Shown here piece by piece: positions 35,290-44,069 of a DNA stretch of 64,000 bases. Below the pieces are notes generated by a model. It searched no databases, was not told where the DNA came from, and worked only from the letters and a program-made list of their open reading frames with translations. The stretch spans positions 62,001-126,000 of the forward strand of contig CAZTJF010000005.1 in the NCBI GenBank assembly GCA_964613805.1. Reading direction: 5' to 3'. The DNA is from XYD12-FULL-36-8 sp964613805 (lineage in GTDB: Bacteria > Bacteroidota > Ignavibacteria > Ignavibacteriales > Ignavibacteriaceae). Position 1 is the stretch's first letter; every line of letters starts with the position of its first letter. The translations under genes and the position numbers were made by a program.

Positions 35290-35883
35290 ATGAAATTTCT
35301 CTCAATTGTTCTTTTACTTATAACTTTGTTTGGATTCGTTTCGCTGTCTTTTTCACAAAAAGATTATACTTCTGCTAATCCGGAACCTGAAACTATAAAT
35401 CAAATCAGAATACTTTTTTACGAGGCAGTTGAAAGTGAAGAAAAACTTGAAGAACTGGAAAACTTCTTCAGCAAAAACTTTACTGAGAAAGCTTTGATTT
35501 ATCACCCTCTACTGCTTGCTTACACCGGAGCAATTGATGCCTTGAAAGCCAAGCATGCGTTTAATCCTTTTACAAAATTCAGTCGTGTTATCTCATCACT
35601 TAATACACTTGATCGAGCCGTTAATCGTGAGCCGAATAATCTTGAAATCAGATTTATAAGATTTTCTATTCTTCATAATCTTCCCGGATTTTTTGGTTAC
35701 AGCAAAGAACGCAGTGAAGATATTTCCGTTATAGTAGCTCAACTTGCAAAAAAGGATTATGTAAGATATGATCCTAAGCTTCAGAAAAATGTGATAGAGT
35801 TCATGCTTGACTCTGAGCGGCTTGATGCCACGCAAACCTTGCAGCTAAAAAAACTTGCAGTTGCATTGGTTTCCAATGAGTGA
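35290..35883 (+). CDS. Exported protein of unknown function inside the carotenoid operon
   Basis: 197 aa. The signal peptide (MKFLSIVLLLITLFGFVSLS, FSQ) is followed by a mostly helical chain with short TPR-like stretches (LLAYTGAIDALKAKHAFNPF, LNTLDRAVNREPNNLEIRFI). It starts at the base after the crtB stop and overlaps the cyclase start by 8 nt, so it is made with the pathway. A periplasmic location is unexpected among membrane and cytoplasmic enzymes. No family was recognised; it may take part in carotenoid placement or cell-envelope control. Confidence 0.65.
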   Translation: MKFLSIVLLLITLFGFVSLSFSQKDYTSANPEPETINQIRILFYEAVESEEKLEELENFFSKNFTEKALIYHPLLLAYTGAIDALKAKHAFNPFTKFSRVISSLNTLDRAVNREPNNLEIRFIRFSILHNLPGFFGYSKERSEDISVIVAQLAKKDYVRYDPKLQKNVIEFMLDSERLDATQTLQLKKLAVALVSNE

Positions 35884-36562
35884 ATATCTACTCATAAATA
35901 TTTTCACCATCATTGTTCCACTTATATTAACCTTAGAACAGAAACTTAAATTCTATAAAAAGCTGCCCGCAGTATTCATTTCGATTTTAGTTGTCAGTAC
36001 AGTTTACATTATCTGGGATTCAATAGCCACAAAAGCGGGCGACTGGGCATTCAATCCAAAATATTTATTGGGTATTTATTGGCTCGATCTTCCATTAGAG
36101 GAAATTCTTTTCTTCATAACCGTCCCCTACAGCATCATTTTTATTAACGAAACAGTAAATTTTTATCTTAAAGAAAAAGAAATCTTTTTCAGCAGATATA
36201 TCTATTTTGCAATTATGATTTTACTTATCATTGGTATAATTCTGTTTGCTAATCAAAACTACACGATGATTGTGCTGACCTATTGTCTCACATTTTTCAT
36301 TTTAGCCGTCTCCTTTTATCCCGAAATTCTTAAATCAAAAATATTTTGGATTACAATTATTATTTCTTATCTGCCGTTCTTAATTGTGAATTACCTTTTA
36401 ACATCTCTGCCTATTGTTACATACAACACAGATGCTATTTGGGGAAATAGATTTATCACCATTCCTCTAGAGGATTTTTTCTATTCTTTCTCAATGATTT
36501 CATTATGGCTTCTTGTTTACCTAATTGCTGATAAAAAACTCAAATGGCAAAGAAAAGAATAG
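35876..36562 (+). CDS. Lycopene cyclase, CrtYcd (CarR-domain) type
   Basis: 228 aa, integral membrane. Two tandem repeats of the heterodimeric-cyclase domain are visible: the first has YLLGIYWLDLPLEEILFFIT, the second FITIPLEDFFYSFSM. The PLEE/PLED acids are thought to be catalytic in this family. It is therefore a fused CrtYc-CrtYd cyclase, unrelated to flavin-type CrtY. I chose the ATG at 35876, forming ATGAGTGA with the previous stop. With CruF and CrtD in the same operon, cyclisation of only one lycopene end (gamma-carotene) is expected. Confidence 0.87.
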   Translation: MSEYLLINIFTIIVPLILTLEQKLKFYKKLPAVFISILVVSTVYIIWDSIATKAGDWAFNPKYLLGIYWLDLPLEEILFFITVPYSIIFINETVNFYLKEKEIFFSRYIYFAIMILLIIGIILFANQNYTMIVLTYCLTFFILAVSFYPEILKSKIFWITIIISYLPFLIVNYLLTSLPIVTYNTDAIWGNRFITIPLEDFFYSFSMISLWLLVYLIADKKLKWQRKE

Positions 36563-38028
36563 CTGTAATTGGAGCGGGTTTAGGCGGCTTATCCGCAGCA
36601 GTCAGATTGGCAAATGCCGGATTTGAAGTTGATGTATTCGAACAGAACGATGATGCCGGCGGTAAGGCCGGTTCTTTGATTTTAAACGGCTTCCGATTCG
36701 ATACCGGACCTTCACTTCTAACCATGCCAAATGTTTTGAAGGAGCTTTTTGATGAATGCGGTGAAAGCTTAAGCGATTACTTTCATCTAAAAAAGTTAGA
36801 TGTGATCTGCAAATATTTTTATCCCGATGGTACGATCATCAACGCTTTTTCTGATATCAATCAATTTGGGAAAGAGATTGAAAAATCAACACACGATAAA
36901 CAAAAAAACTTAAAGAACTATTTAAGCTACTGTAAAACTATTTATGATCTAACTGCAGGATTGTTTTTGTACAAAAGTCCTCAGCAAGCTTCAACTTACC
37001 TTAGCATGAAAGCAGTTAGAACTCTTTTTCAAATCAAATCAATTGACCCTTTCAGAACTGTTCATCAGGCAAACTCATTGTTTTTTAGAGACAAGAAACT
37101 TATTCAATTGTTTGACCGCTATGCAACCTACAACGGTTCAAATCCGTATCTTGCACCGGCAACATTAAATATTATTCCACATGTTGAATACACAATGGGT
37201 TCTTATATTCCACAAGATGGAATATTCTCTATAAGCAAAGAACTCAAGCGGCTCGCTGAAAAGAAAGGAGTTAATTTCTATTTTAGCTCTAAAGTAGAGA
37301 AAATTGAGACTAAAAATAATTCTGTGAAAAGTATTTTACTCGAGGGAAAATCACTGCCGTATGAAATCATTCTTTCCAACTCAGATATATTAACAACTTA
37401 TAATAATTTAATTGACGCTGATTCGAAAAAGATAACAGATAAATTCAAGAGGCATGATTTATCAACCTCGGCAATGGTGTTTTATTGGGGAGTAAAAGGC
37501 AACCATCAGCAGCTTGAGATTCATAACATTCTTTTTTCAGAAGATTTCAAAAATGAATTTGATGATCTCTTCACAAGCAAAGTTATTCACAGTGATCCAA
37601 CTATTTACATCTACATTTCCTCAAAGTACAAACCATCTGATGCACCGAAAGACTGCGAGAACTGGTTTGTAATGATAAACACTCCTCCCAACATAAATCA
37701 AAACTGGGAAGAAGAAGTGAAGAGATTTAGAAAAATCATCCTCGAAAAAATAAAAAAAGTACTTTCCATTGATATTTCGGATAAAATAATTGCTGAGAGT
37801 GTTTTAACTCCACTCGATCTTGAAAACCGAACAGGAAGTTATCGCGGAAGCATTTATGGAATTTCTTCTAACGATAGATTCGCCGCATTTCTCCGTCATC
37901 CAAATTTTTCAAAAGCTATTTCTGGACTTTACTTTTGCGGCGGAAGTGTACACCCTGGCGGTGGAATTCCTCTCGTTATTCTTTCGGGTAAAATTGCCTC
38001 TGATATGATTATTAAAAAATATTCGTGA
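36544..38028 (+). CDS. crtD: Carotenoid 3,4-desaturase CrtD-like (second CrtI-family enzyme)
   Basis: 494 aa. The N-terminal FAD fold is RIAVIGAGLGGLSAAVRLAN, then EQNDDAGGKAGSLILNGFRF and DTGPSLLTMPNVLKELF. The C-terminus YFCGGSVHPGGGIPLVILSG is the CrtI-family signature. It resembles 1-hydroxycarotenoid 3,4-desaturases, and the neighbouring cruF would supply the 1'-hydroxy substrate. It overlaps the cyclase gene by 19 nt. CrtD is favoured over a second phytoene desaturase by context; sequence alone is not decisive. Confidence 0.8.
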   Translation: MAKKRIAVIGAGLGGLSAAVRLANAGFEVDVFEQNDDAGGKAGSLILNGFRFDTGPSLLTMPNVLKELFDECGESLSDYFHLKKLDVICKYFYPDGTIINAFSDINQFGKEIEKSTHDKQKNLKNYLSYCKTIYDLTAGLFLYKSPQQASTYLSMKAVRTLFQIKSIDPFRTVHQANSLFFRDKKLIQLFDRYATYNGSNPYLAPATLNIIPHVEYTMGSYIPQDGIFSISKELKRLAEKKGVNFYFSSKVEKIETKNNSVKSILLEGKSLPYEIILSNSDILTTYNNLIDADSKKITDKFKRHDLSTSAMVFYWGVKGNHQQLEIHNILFSEDFKNEFDDLFTSKVIHSDPTIYIYISSKYKPSDAPKDCENWFVMINTPPNINQNWEEEVKRFRKIILEKIKKVLSIDISDKIIAESVLTPLDLENRTGSYRGSIYGISSNDRFAAFLRHPNFSKAISGLYFCGGSVHPGGGIPLVILSGKIASDMIIKKYS

Positions 38029-38032
38029 TGCA

Positions 38033-38689
38033 ATGATTAAAGCAGATCACAAAAAATGGGCAAGATGGCTTTATGATTTTTATGTGCCGCGACTATTGAG
38101 GTCTAACTTCCAAAATTTTTACTTAACGAATAACTTCCCGCAAATTCCCGAAGATCAAGGTTTGATAATTACCCCAAATCATTTTTCCTGGTGGGATGGT
38201 TTTTTTGTTGACTATACCATGAATCATCTTTCTAATCGTAAGATTTATATCTTGATGCTTGAAGAACAATTGAAACGATACTGGTTCTTTCAAAAAATTG
38301 GGGCTTTTTCTATAAATCCGAAAAACCCAAAGAGCATTAAAACAACTTTCGACTATATTTTGGAAATTCTCAATGATCCTAAAAATGTTTTGCTGTTTTA
38401 TCCCCAAGGAGAAATTGAGGATTATGTTAAAAGACCTTTAAAGGTCAAAGAAGGGTTAAAAGCAATTTTGAATATGATTCACTCAGACGTGCTCATTCTG
38501 CCAGCAACTTTTAAGATAAAACATGGAAACATCAAAAAGCCGGATGTGCTCGTTCGCTTCGGAGAACCACTTTCCTCAATTAGAGCTAAAGATGATTTTA
38601 ATTTTTTTATTGACAGCTTTAATTCTAATGTAGATAATTTGGATAAAGTACAACTCGATAGCTATAAAGAAAATTTATTTGCGCGATGA
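38033..38689 (+). CDS. PlsC-type acyltransferase, probably acylating the carotenoid glycoside
   Basis: 218 aa. The HX4D motif is NHFSWWDG; a second acyltransferase block FYPQGEIEDY corresponds to the FPEG motif with Q for E. The protein is short and lacks a strong anchor. Lying between crtD and the glycosyltransferase (4-nt overlap with the latter), it probably adds a fatty acid to the sugar of the carotenoid, as CruD does in Chlorobi. Ordinary lysophosphatidate acylation cannot be excluded. Confidence 0.75.
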   Translation: MIKADHKKWARWLYDFYVPRLLRSNFQNFYLTNNFPQIPEDQGLIITPNHFSWWDGFFVDYTMNHLSNRKIYILMLEEQLKRYWFFQKIGAFSINPKNPKSIKTTFDYILEILNDPKNVLLFYPQGEIEDYVKRPLKVKEGLKAILNMIHSDVLILPATFKIKHGNIKKPDVLVRFGEPLSSIRAKDDFNFFIDSFNSNVDNLDKVQLDSYKENLFAR

Positions 38690-39777
38690 TTATTTATTTA
38701 TTGATATTCATTCCTATTCTCACCTCTACAGTTGTTGTTGTTTATAATTTTTTGACAGCACCGGTTGTTAAAAACAACACAGTTAAAATTGACGGATCCG
38801 AACTTGTTTCTGTTTTAATTCCAGCAAGAAATGAAGAAAAGAACATCGGCTCATGCTTAAATTTTATTTTAGCTCAAGATTATAAAAATCTTGAAGTGCT
38901 TGTGCTCAATGATCAATCGACTGACCGCACAAAAGAAATAATAAATTCGTTTTCTGAAAAGCACAAAAACATTTTCTGCATCGAAGGTGAACCTCTTCCA
39001 CAAAATTGGACCGGAAAAAATTGGGCTTGTCATCAACTTTCTCAAAAAGCCAAAGGAAAATATCTTTTGTTTGTTGATGCTGATGTCGAACTCGCATCGA
39101 GCGCAATAAGCTCGGCTATCAAAATCATGACAGACACAAAAACCAAAATGCTGAGTGTTTTTCCAACTCAAAGAATAAAATCAATCGGTGAGTGGTTTAT
39201 TGTGCCGTTGATGAATTGGCTGCTTCTTTCTTTCCTTCCGCTTAGACAAGTTTACGCATCAAATAATAAATCATTCATTGCTGCAAACGGACAATTCATG
39301 CTTTGGCATAGAGAACTGTATTTTTCGGTTGGAGGTCACAAACAAGTTTCGAATGCGATTGTTGAAGACATGGAACTTGCAAGAAAAGCAAAACAGGAAA
39401 ACAAAATAATAACTTTGCTTGGCGGAAATGTTATTTTTTGCCGCATGTACATTAATTTTTTGGGTGCATTCAAAGGATTCTCAAAAAATTTCTATCCGGG
39501 GTTTAATTTAAGCCCCATAATTTTCATTGGATTTGTGTTGGTTTTATTTTTTCTGTTTGCGGTTTCTTCTGTATTTGCGCTCACGGATTCGAATTACATG
39601 ATTGTTGTAATGCTGATTGTTTTAAGCAGAATTTTAATTTCTCAAATTAGTCAGCAAAATCTTTTTCTAAACGTTTTTCTTCATCCGCTGCAAATGGTTC
39701 TCATGCTCGTTATTGGATTTAATTCCGTGTTTTCAACCAAGCTTGGTTATATTTCTTGGAAAGAGAGGAAGTTATAA
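38686..39777 (+). CDS. Family 2 glycosyltransferase of the carotenoid cluster
   Basis: 363 aa. An N-terminal membrane anchor is followed by a GT-A domain: VSVLIPARNEEKNIGSCLNF, LNDQSTDRTKEI, NWTGKNWACHQLS, DxD in FVDADVEL and a late acid motif VEDMELARKAK. C-terminal membrane segments span about residues 275-350. GKNWACHQL with this layout is typical of carotenoid glycosyltransferases such as CruC/CruG/CrtQ. It probably glycosylates the 1' (or 2') hydroxyl made after CruF. Confidence 0.82.
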   Translation: MIIYLLIFIPILTSTVVVVYNFLTAPVVKNNTVKIDGSELVSVLIPARNEEKNIGSCLNFILAQDYKNLEVLVLNDQSTDRTKEIINSFSEKHKNIFCIEGEPLPQNWTGKNWACHQLSQKAKGKYLLFVDADVELASSAISSAIKIMTDTKTKMLSVFPTQRIKSIGEWFIVPLMNWLLLSFLPLRQVYASNNKSFIAANGQFMLWHRELYFSVGGHKQVSNAIVEDMELARKAKQENKIITLLGGNVIFCRMYINFLGAFKGFSKNFYPGFNLSPIIFIGFVLVLFFLFAVSSVFALTDSNYMIVVMLIVLSRILISQISQQNLFLNVFLHPLQMVLMLVIGFNSVFSTKLGYISWKERKL

Positions 39778-40403
39778 AACTTAACAAACCTCTTCTCTTT
39801 CTTGTAATCATGTTCTCTGTTGGAGTGGTTGGACATTTAATTCCAAATATCAAACCATTGATGATTACTTTAACACCATTTACATTATTGCTCACAGGCT
39901 GTGTTACGCTTTATTTTTCATTTCAAAAAGGAAATTCCAAACTTGTTGTGTGGGGATTAATTGTTTACATCATAACATTTTCACTTGAAGTTATTGGTGT
40001 AAAAACCGGTTACATTTTCGGCAGCTACTATTATGGTAATGTTCTGGGTTTACAGCTCTTTGATGTTCCATTGATCATCGGGTTTAATTGGGTTGTAATA
40101 ATACTTGGAGCAATTGGCATTGCAAGTCGGATTCATAAAAGTGCTTTTCAAATTGCATTACTTACCGGAACATTTGCTGTCTTATTTGATTTGATGCTGG
40201 AACCTGTAGCAATAAATCTTGGTTATTGGAACTGGCAGCAAGGATTCATCCCTCTGCAAAATTATTATGCATGGTTTGGAATTGCCTTTTTTGCCTCTCT
40301 CTTTGGCAGTAAACTTAAATTAGATTTAGAGGATTCATTGTTTATCTATTACTTTTTAATTCAGTTTACATTTTTCATTTTGCTATCAATTTTTATGAGT
40401 TAG
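39756..40403 (+). CDS. cruF: Carotenoid 1',2'-hydratase CruF
   Basis: 215 aa, about seven membrane segments, of the DUF422/CruF family. LEVIGVKTGYIFGSYYYG, VPLIIGFNWVV, FDLMLEPVAINLGYWNW and FIPLQNYYAWFG are family blocks. It hydrates the psi end of gamma-carotene to give a 1'-hydroxyl. The start is uncertain: TTG at 39756 overlaps the glycosyltransferase by 22 nt and has no clear ribosome site; ATG at 39810 would remove 18 residues. Confidence 0.85.
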   Translation: MEREEVIKLNKPLLFLVIMFSVGVVGHLIPNIKPLMITLTPFTLLLTGCVTLYFSFQKGNSKLVVWGLIVYIITFSLEVIGVKTGYIFGSYYYGNVLGLQLFDVPLIIGFNWVVIILGAIGIASRIHKSAFQIALLTGTFAVLFDLMLEPVAINLGYWNWQQGFIPLQNYYAWFGIAFFASLFGSKLKLDLEDSLFIYYFLIQFTFFILLSIFMS

Positions 40404-40409
40404 AAAATC

Positions 40410-41078
40410 ATGGGAATATTTATTTCTTCTATCGTTATTTTACTTTGGCTGGCACACCTAATCTATTCTCTAAATTTCGTTACGGTGAATTTTACATCAC
40501 CCATTTTTTACTTTCATGTTTTGCTACAAGGATATCTTTATACCGGATTGTTCATCACAGGGCATGATGCAATGCATGGCAATATCTCCAAAAATAAAAA
40601 CACAAATAAAGTTTTTGGAACGCTGGCTTCATTTTTATTTGCTGGGATGTCATACAATAGATTGGTTAAAAACCATTTCAGGCATCATGCAAATCCAGGT
40701 GCCGAGGATGACCCAGATTTTTATGCTAAATCTCAAAACTTTTTTTTGTGGTGGGGATCGTTTTTAATCAGATATACGACCATTTCCCAATTAGTAATTA
40801 TGGCAATCGCCTTTAATCTACTAAAAATATTTTTTCCCGAACTATCAATTTGGTTTTTCTGGGTAATACCAGCTTTCTTAGGAACATTTCAATTATTTTA
40901 TTTTGGAACATACTTGCCGCATCGCAAGCCGCACAGTCATGAAATGGAACCGCACAAAGCAAGAACACAAAAGACCAATCACCTTTGGGCAATGCTCTCA
41001 TGTTATTTCTTTGGTTATCATTTCGAGCATCATGCTTTTCCAAGAACACCCTGGTGGAAGTTATACTCTTCAAAGTAA
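40410..41078 (+). CDS. crtW: Beta-carotene ketolase CrtW
   Basis: 222 aa, integral membrane di-iron enzyme adding a 4-keto group to the beta ring. The His boxes are FITGHDAMHGN, NHFRHHANPGAEDDPDF, YFGTYLPHRKPHSH and FGYHFEHHAFPRTPWW, which fit CrtW rather than fatty-acid desaturases. It is the last gene of the operon and is convergent with a hybrid kinase gene 23 nt away. No crtZ hydroxylase is present in the window. Confidence 0.92.
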   Translation: MGIFISSIVILLWLAHLIYSLNFVTVNFTSPIFYFHVLLQGYLYTGLFITGHDAMHGNISKNKNTNKVFGTLASFLFAGMSYNRLVKNHFRHHANPGAEDDPDFYAKSQNFFLWWGSFLIRYTTISQLVIMAIAFNLLKIFFPELSIWFFWVIPAFLGTFQLFYFGTYLPHRKPHSHEMEPHKARTQKTNHLWAMLSCYFFGYHFEHHAFPRTPWWKLYSSK

Positions 41079-41101
41079 AATTTTTTTGATAAGAGAAGTA
41101 T

Positions 41102-42616
41102 TTAAGTTAGAATTGCGTTGAACGATTCTATTAAATCGAGTTTTGTAAAAGGTTTGATAACGAATTTTGCTGCACCGGCTTTATAAAATTCATTTATTTT
41201 TTTGTTGTCAGTTTCGCCGGACATAATAAATACAGGTCGTTTGTAAGGATCTTTACTATGAATTTCGTAGCATAGAGATAATCCATCCTGCCATTGATTT
41301 AAATGTATATCAAGCATCACTAACTGATAATCTTCAGTCTTGATAAGATGATTCATGAATTTATCAAACTTGTGAATAGAAACTTCAGCATAACCCCGCA
41401 AAAACACTTTAACTAATTCAGCTGTTTCACCGAACTCATCCATCATCAAAATCTTTTTGATAACGGCTTTATCAGTTTTTATTTTTTCCTGTTCCTTTTT
41501 CTTTAGCTTTTTAGAAAGCGGAAGAGTTAAAGTAAAAGTTGTCCCAACTCCTTTAATACTATCAACTATAAGGGATCCGCCTAATTTCTCAACATACCTT
41601 TTTGTAATTGCCAGACCTAATCCGTTCCCTTCGTAATTGCGGCTTAAGTTTAAATCTTCCTGCGAAAAGGGGGAATAAAGATGATCTAGATATTCAGTAG
41701 ATATTCCCGCGCCCGAATCTCTAATCTTGCAAAAAGCAAGTTCATGATCTTTAAGAATGCTTGTCTCAACCTCAATGAATCCACGTGCAGTAAATTTAAC
41801 GGCATTATTTAGCAAATTATTTAAAGCGCTTTGTATACAGTGTAAATCAATATCAACTAAAATGCTTTTTTCTTTGATGTTTATTTTTAAGTCTATCTTT
41901 TTTTCAAGGCACTCCTGTTTTATGTTTTGGATACTGTATTGAAGAATTGGGATAAGATCAGCAGTTTCTATTGTTAGATGGAAATTACCAGCTTCTAATT
42001 GAGCAAATTCGAGCATCTGTGAAATGCTGTTGAACAATCTTTCGCTTCCATTATAAAGATTATCAAGGTAAACTTTCTCTTCAGTGGAAACTTTATCTTT
42101 CAAGCTTTCTTTAATAATTGTACTGTAACCGAGTATAATGTTTAGCGGGGTTCTGAGTTCGTGAGATAAAACATTTAAAAATGTATCCTTTAATCTTTCC
42201 GCCTCCTTATTTGCCTCTCTTGCTTTTTTCACTTCAGCTTCGGCGAGAAATATTTCTGTGCGGTCTTCATGAATAAAGACGAAGTAACTTTCATTTTCAA
42301 TATTCACCGGGAATATTTTTATTTTGAAAATTGGTGCTGCAAGTTTTTTCCCCTGCATCAATGAATCCGAATAATTATTCATGTCTAAAGAAGTATTATC
42401 CTCAAATACTTTTTTAATAGCTGGAAGGAGTCCGGATCTTTTTAATGATGCATCATTGAAAATATTATACTCTTTTAATTCTTCAAGCTTGTATCCCCAC
42501 GAATCAGTAAAAGCTTTATTTACAAAAATTAAGTTACCTGAGCTATCAAATATCTGGATCGGAGAGCCAAATTCACTATAAAAAGTCAAAAAGAGCTTGG
42601 TTAAATCCTTTTTCAT
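41102..42616 (-). CDS. Hybrid histidine kinase (PAS-HisKA-HATPase-REC)
   Basis: 504 aa. A PAS domain (residues 10-120) is followed by a coiled coil and HisKA with phospho-acceptor His152 in LSHELRTPLNIILGYS. The HATPase domain has N box LNNLLNNAVKFTA, G1 IRDSGAGIS and G2 GNGLGLAITKRY. The C-terminal receiver from about 385 carries the Asp in VMLDIHL and Lys in KFVIKPF. There is no membrane segment, so a cytoplasmic sensor is expected. It starts 2 nt after the GAF kinase gene ends, and the two probably work together. Confidence 0.92.
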   Translation of the reverse strand: MKKDLTKLFLTFYSEFGSPIQIFDSSGNLIFVNKAFTDSWGYKLEELKEYNIFNDASLKRSGLLPAIKKVFEDNTSLDMNNYSDSLMQGKKLAAPIFKIKIFPVNIENESYFVFIHEDRTEIFLAEAEVKKAREANKEAERLKDTFLNVLSHELRTPLNIILGYSTIIKESLKDKVSTEEKVYLDNLYNGSERLFNSISQMLEFAQLEAGNFHLTIETADLIPILQYSIQNIKQECLEKKIDLKINIKEKSILVDIDLHCIQSALNNLLNNAVKFTARGFIEVETSILKDHELAFCKIRDSGAGISTEYLDHLYSPFSQEDLNLSRNYEGNGLGLAITKRYVEKLGGSLIVDSIKGVGTTFTLTLPLSKKLKKKEQEKIKTDKAVIKKILMMDEFGETAELVKVFLRGYAEVSIHKFDKFMNHLIKTEDYQLVMLDIHLNQWQDGLSLCYEIHSKDPYKRPVFIMSGETDNKKINEFYKAGAAKFVIKPFTKLDLIESFNAILT

Positions 42617-42618
42617 GG

Positions 42619-43926
42619 TTAATTCAATGGCAATGATATCAATATTTTTGTTCCTCTATCAGAATCCAATATCTTAATATCGCCATTATGTCTATCAATT
42701 ATGCTTTTGCATAAAAACAAACCATAGCCACTTTTTTCAGGCGATGGCGGATTGAAAACACTGTTTGCAATATTCTTAGGAATTCCGGGTCCATCATCAA
42801 AGCAAATGACAATAACCTTATCTTTTTCACTATATGTCTGAATATAAATAGTTGCATCCGGTTTAACTTCGGCTGTATTGGTAAATAGATGAACCAGCAG
42901 CTGCTGTATTTGTTCCGAATCATACTTGGTGACGGGAAGGTTATTTAGTTCGGTTTTAAAAGTGATATTGCTATAAGTTTTAATCGGTGAAATATATTTT
43001 AATACCGATTGTATCGTTTTATTTAAATCCCCGCTGTCCTTATTAAGATTCATTATCGAAGTCTCAATTAAAGCTTGAGCATATTTTTGAATTTTGGTTA
43101 TTGAATCAGCGGCTACTTTTAATTTTAATAAAATTCTATCAAGATCGGTAAGCGGCGGTTTATCATTTTTATTTTCAATTTCTCTTTTTGAATTCTCTAT
43201 CACCCGCATCGAACTTTCTGTCTCCAGCAAAGCAAGATGCACAAAACCCTGTAATTCTTGACCAATTTCACTATCAATGCTTGCTTTTAATGCTTTCCGC
43301 TCCACTTGAATTAATTGCTTGTTGGCTTCATTTAATGCATTATATGCGCTGACCTGGTTAGCATAGAGTTGAGCATTTCGAATGGCGGTTGCTGCTTGTC
43401 CGGCAAGGATTTCAAATGTGTTGGTAATTTCACTTACCTTAACTTTGTGAAGATGCTTACTGTCAACATAAACCACACCGATCTTTTTATTCTCTGTTAT
43501 GAGAGGAGAGCATAGAATTGTTTCAAGCTCTAAACGTAAAATACTTCTGCTCGGATCAAAATTAGTATCGCTGTGTGCTCCTTCAATAAATTTTGATTCG
43601 CCGGATGTAAACACGTCTTTAACTACGGATGTGCTGACGTGAAAAGATTCTTTTGTAAGACTGTTTCCTTCGGAATCCAATCCCAGTTTATATTCGAGGT
43701 CGCCATTAGGATTGATAAGAACGATAAATCCTCGTTCAGAATTAGTGATTCCAATTGCATTTTTAAGCACGAGATTTAGGACATCATCAAGAATTAAGGT
43801 TTGATTTATTGTATTTACGATATCAAGGATCACCTCGAGATTTTTAATTTTATCAACTGATTGATCTTTGACTAAAACAGATTCATCCTTAGTATCAACC
43901 AGTTTTTTAAACTCTGAAAACTTCAT
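42619..43926 (-). CDS. GAF-domain histidine-kinase-like protein
   Basis: 435 aa. A GAF domain (residues 30-190: AIGITNSERGFIVLINPNGD, LCSPLITENKKIGVVYVDSK) is followed by a long helical dimerisation region and a HATPase domain (DDGPGIPKNIANSVF, GYGLFLCKSIIDRH, ISLPLN). The HisKA-type HE motif is absent; QGFVHLALLET offers one His of uncertain role. It may act as a partner or ATP-binding regulator for the hybrid kinase encoded immediately downstream. The gap 43927-44069 holds no feature I can identify. Confidence 0.8.
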   Translation of the reverse strand: MKFSEFKKLVDTKDESVLVKDQSVDKIKNLEVILDIVNTINQTLILDDVLNLVLKNAIGITNSERGFIVLINPNGDLEYKLGLDSEGNSLTKESFHVSTSVVKDVFTSGESKFIEGAHSDTNFDPSRSILRLELETILCSPLITENKKIGVVYVDSKHLHKVKVSEITNTFEILAGQAATAIRNAQLYANQVSAYNALNEANKQLIQVERKALKASIDSEIGQELQGFVHLALLETESSMRVIENSKREIENKNDKPPLTDLDRILLKLKVAADSITKIQKYAQALIETSIMNLNKDSGDLNKTIQSVLKYISPIKTYSNITFKTELNNLPVTKYDSEQIQQLLVHLFTNTAEVKPDATIYIQTYSEKDKVIVICFDDGPGIPKNIANSVFNPPSPEKSGYGLFLCKSIIDRHNGDIKILDSDRGTKILISLPLN

Positions 43927-44069
43927 TTCTCGTTCTTAATTGTAATTACTTTGAATAATATAAAATAATATAATTTAATTCTGAAACTAAATATCAAATT
44001 CTTAGCCATAATTTTATTCGGTGTGAGTAACATTTCTTGGCTTTTAATCAAATATTCACGGAGATTCAA

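Noticed and set aside
41757..41942. Short ORFs opposite the hybrid kinase
   Set aside because: Antisense shadows without ribosome sites.
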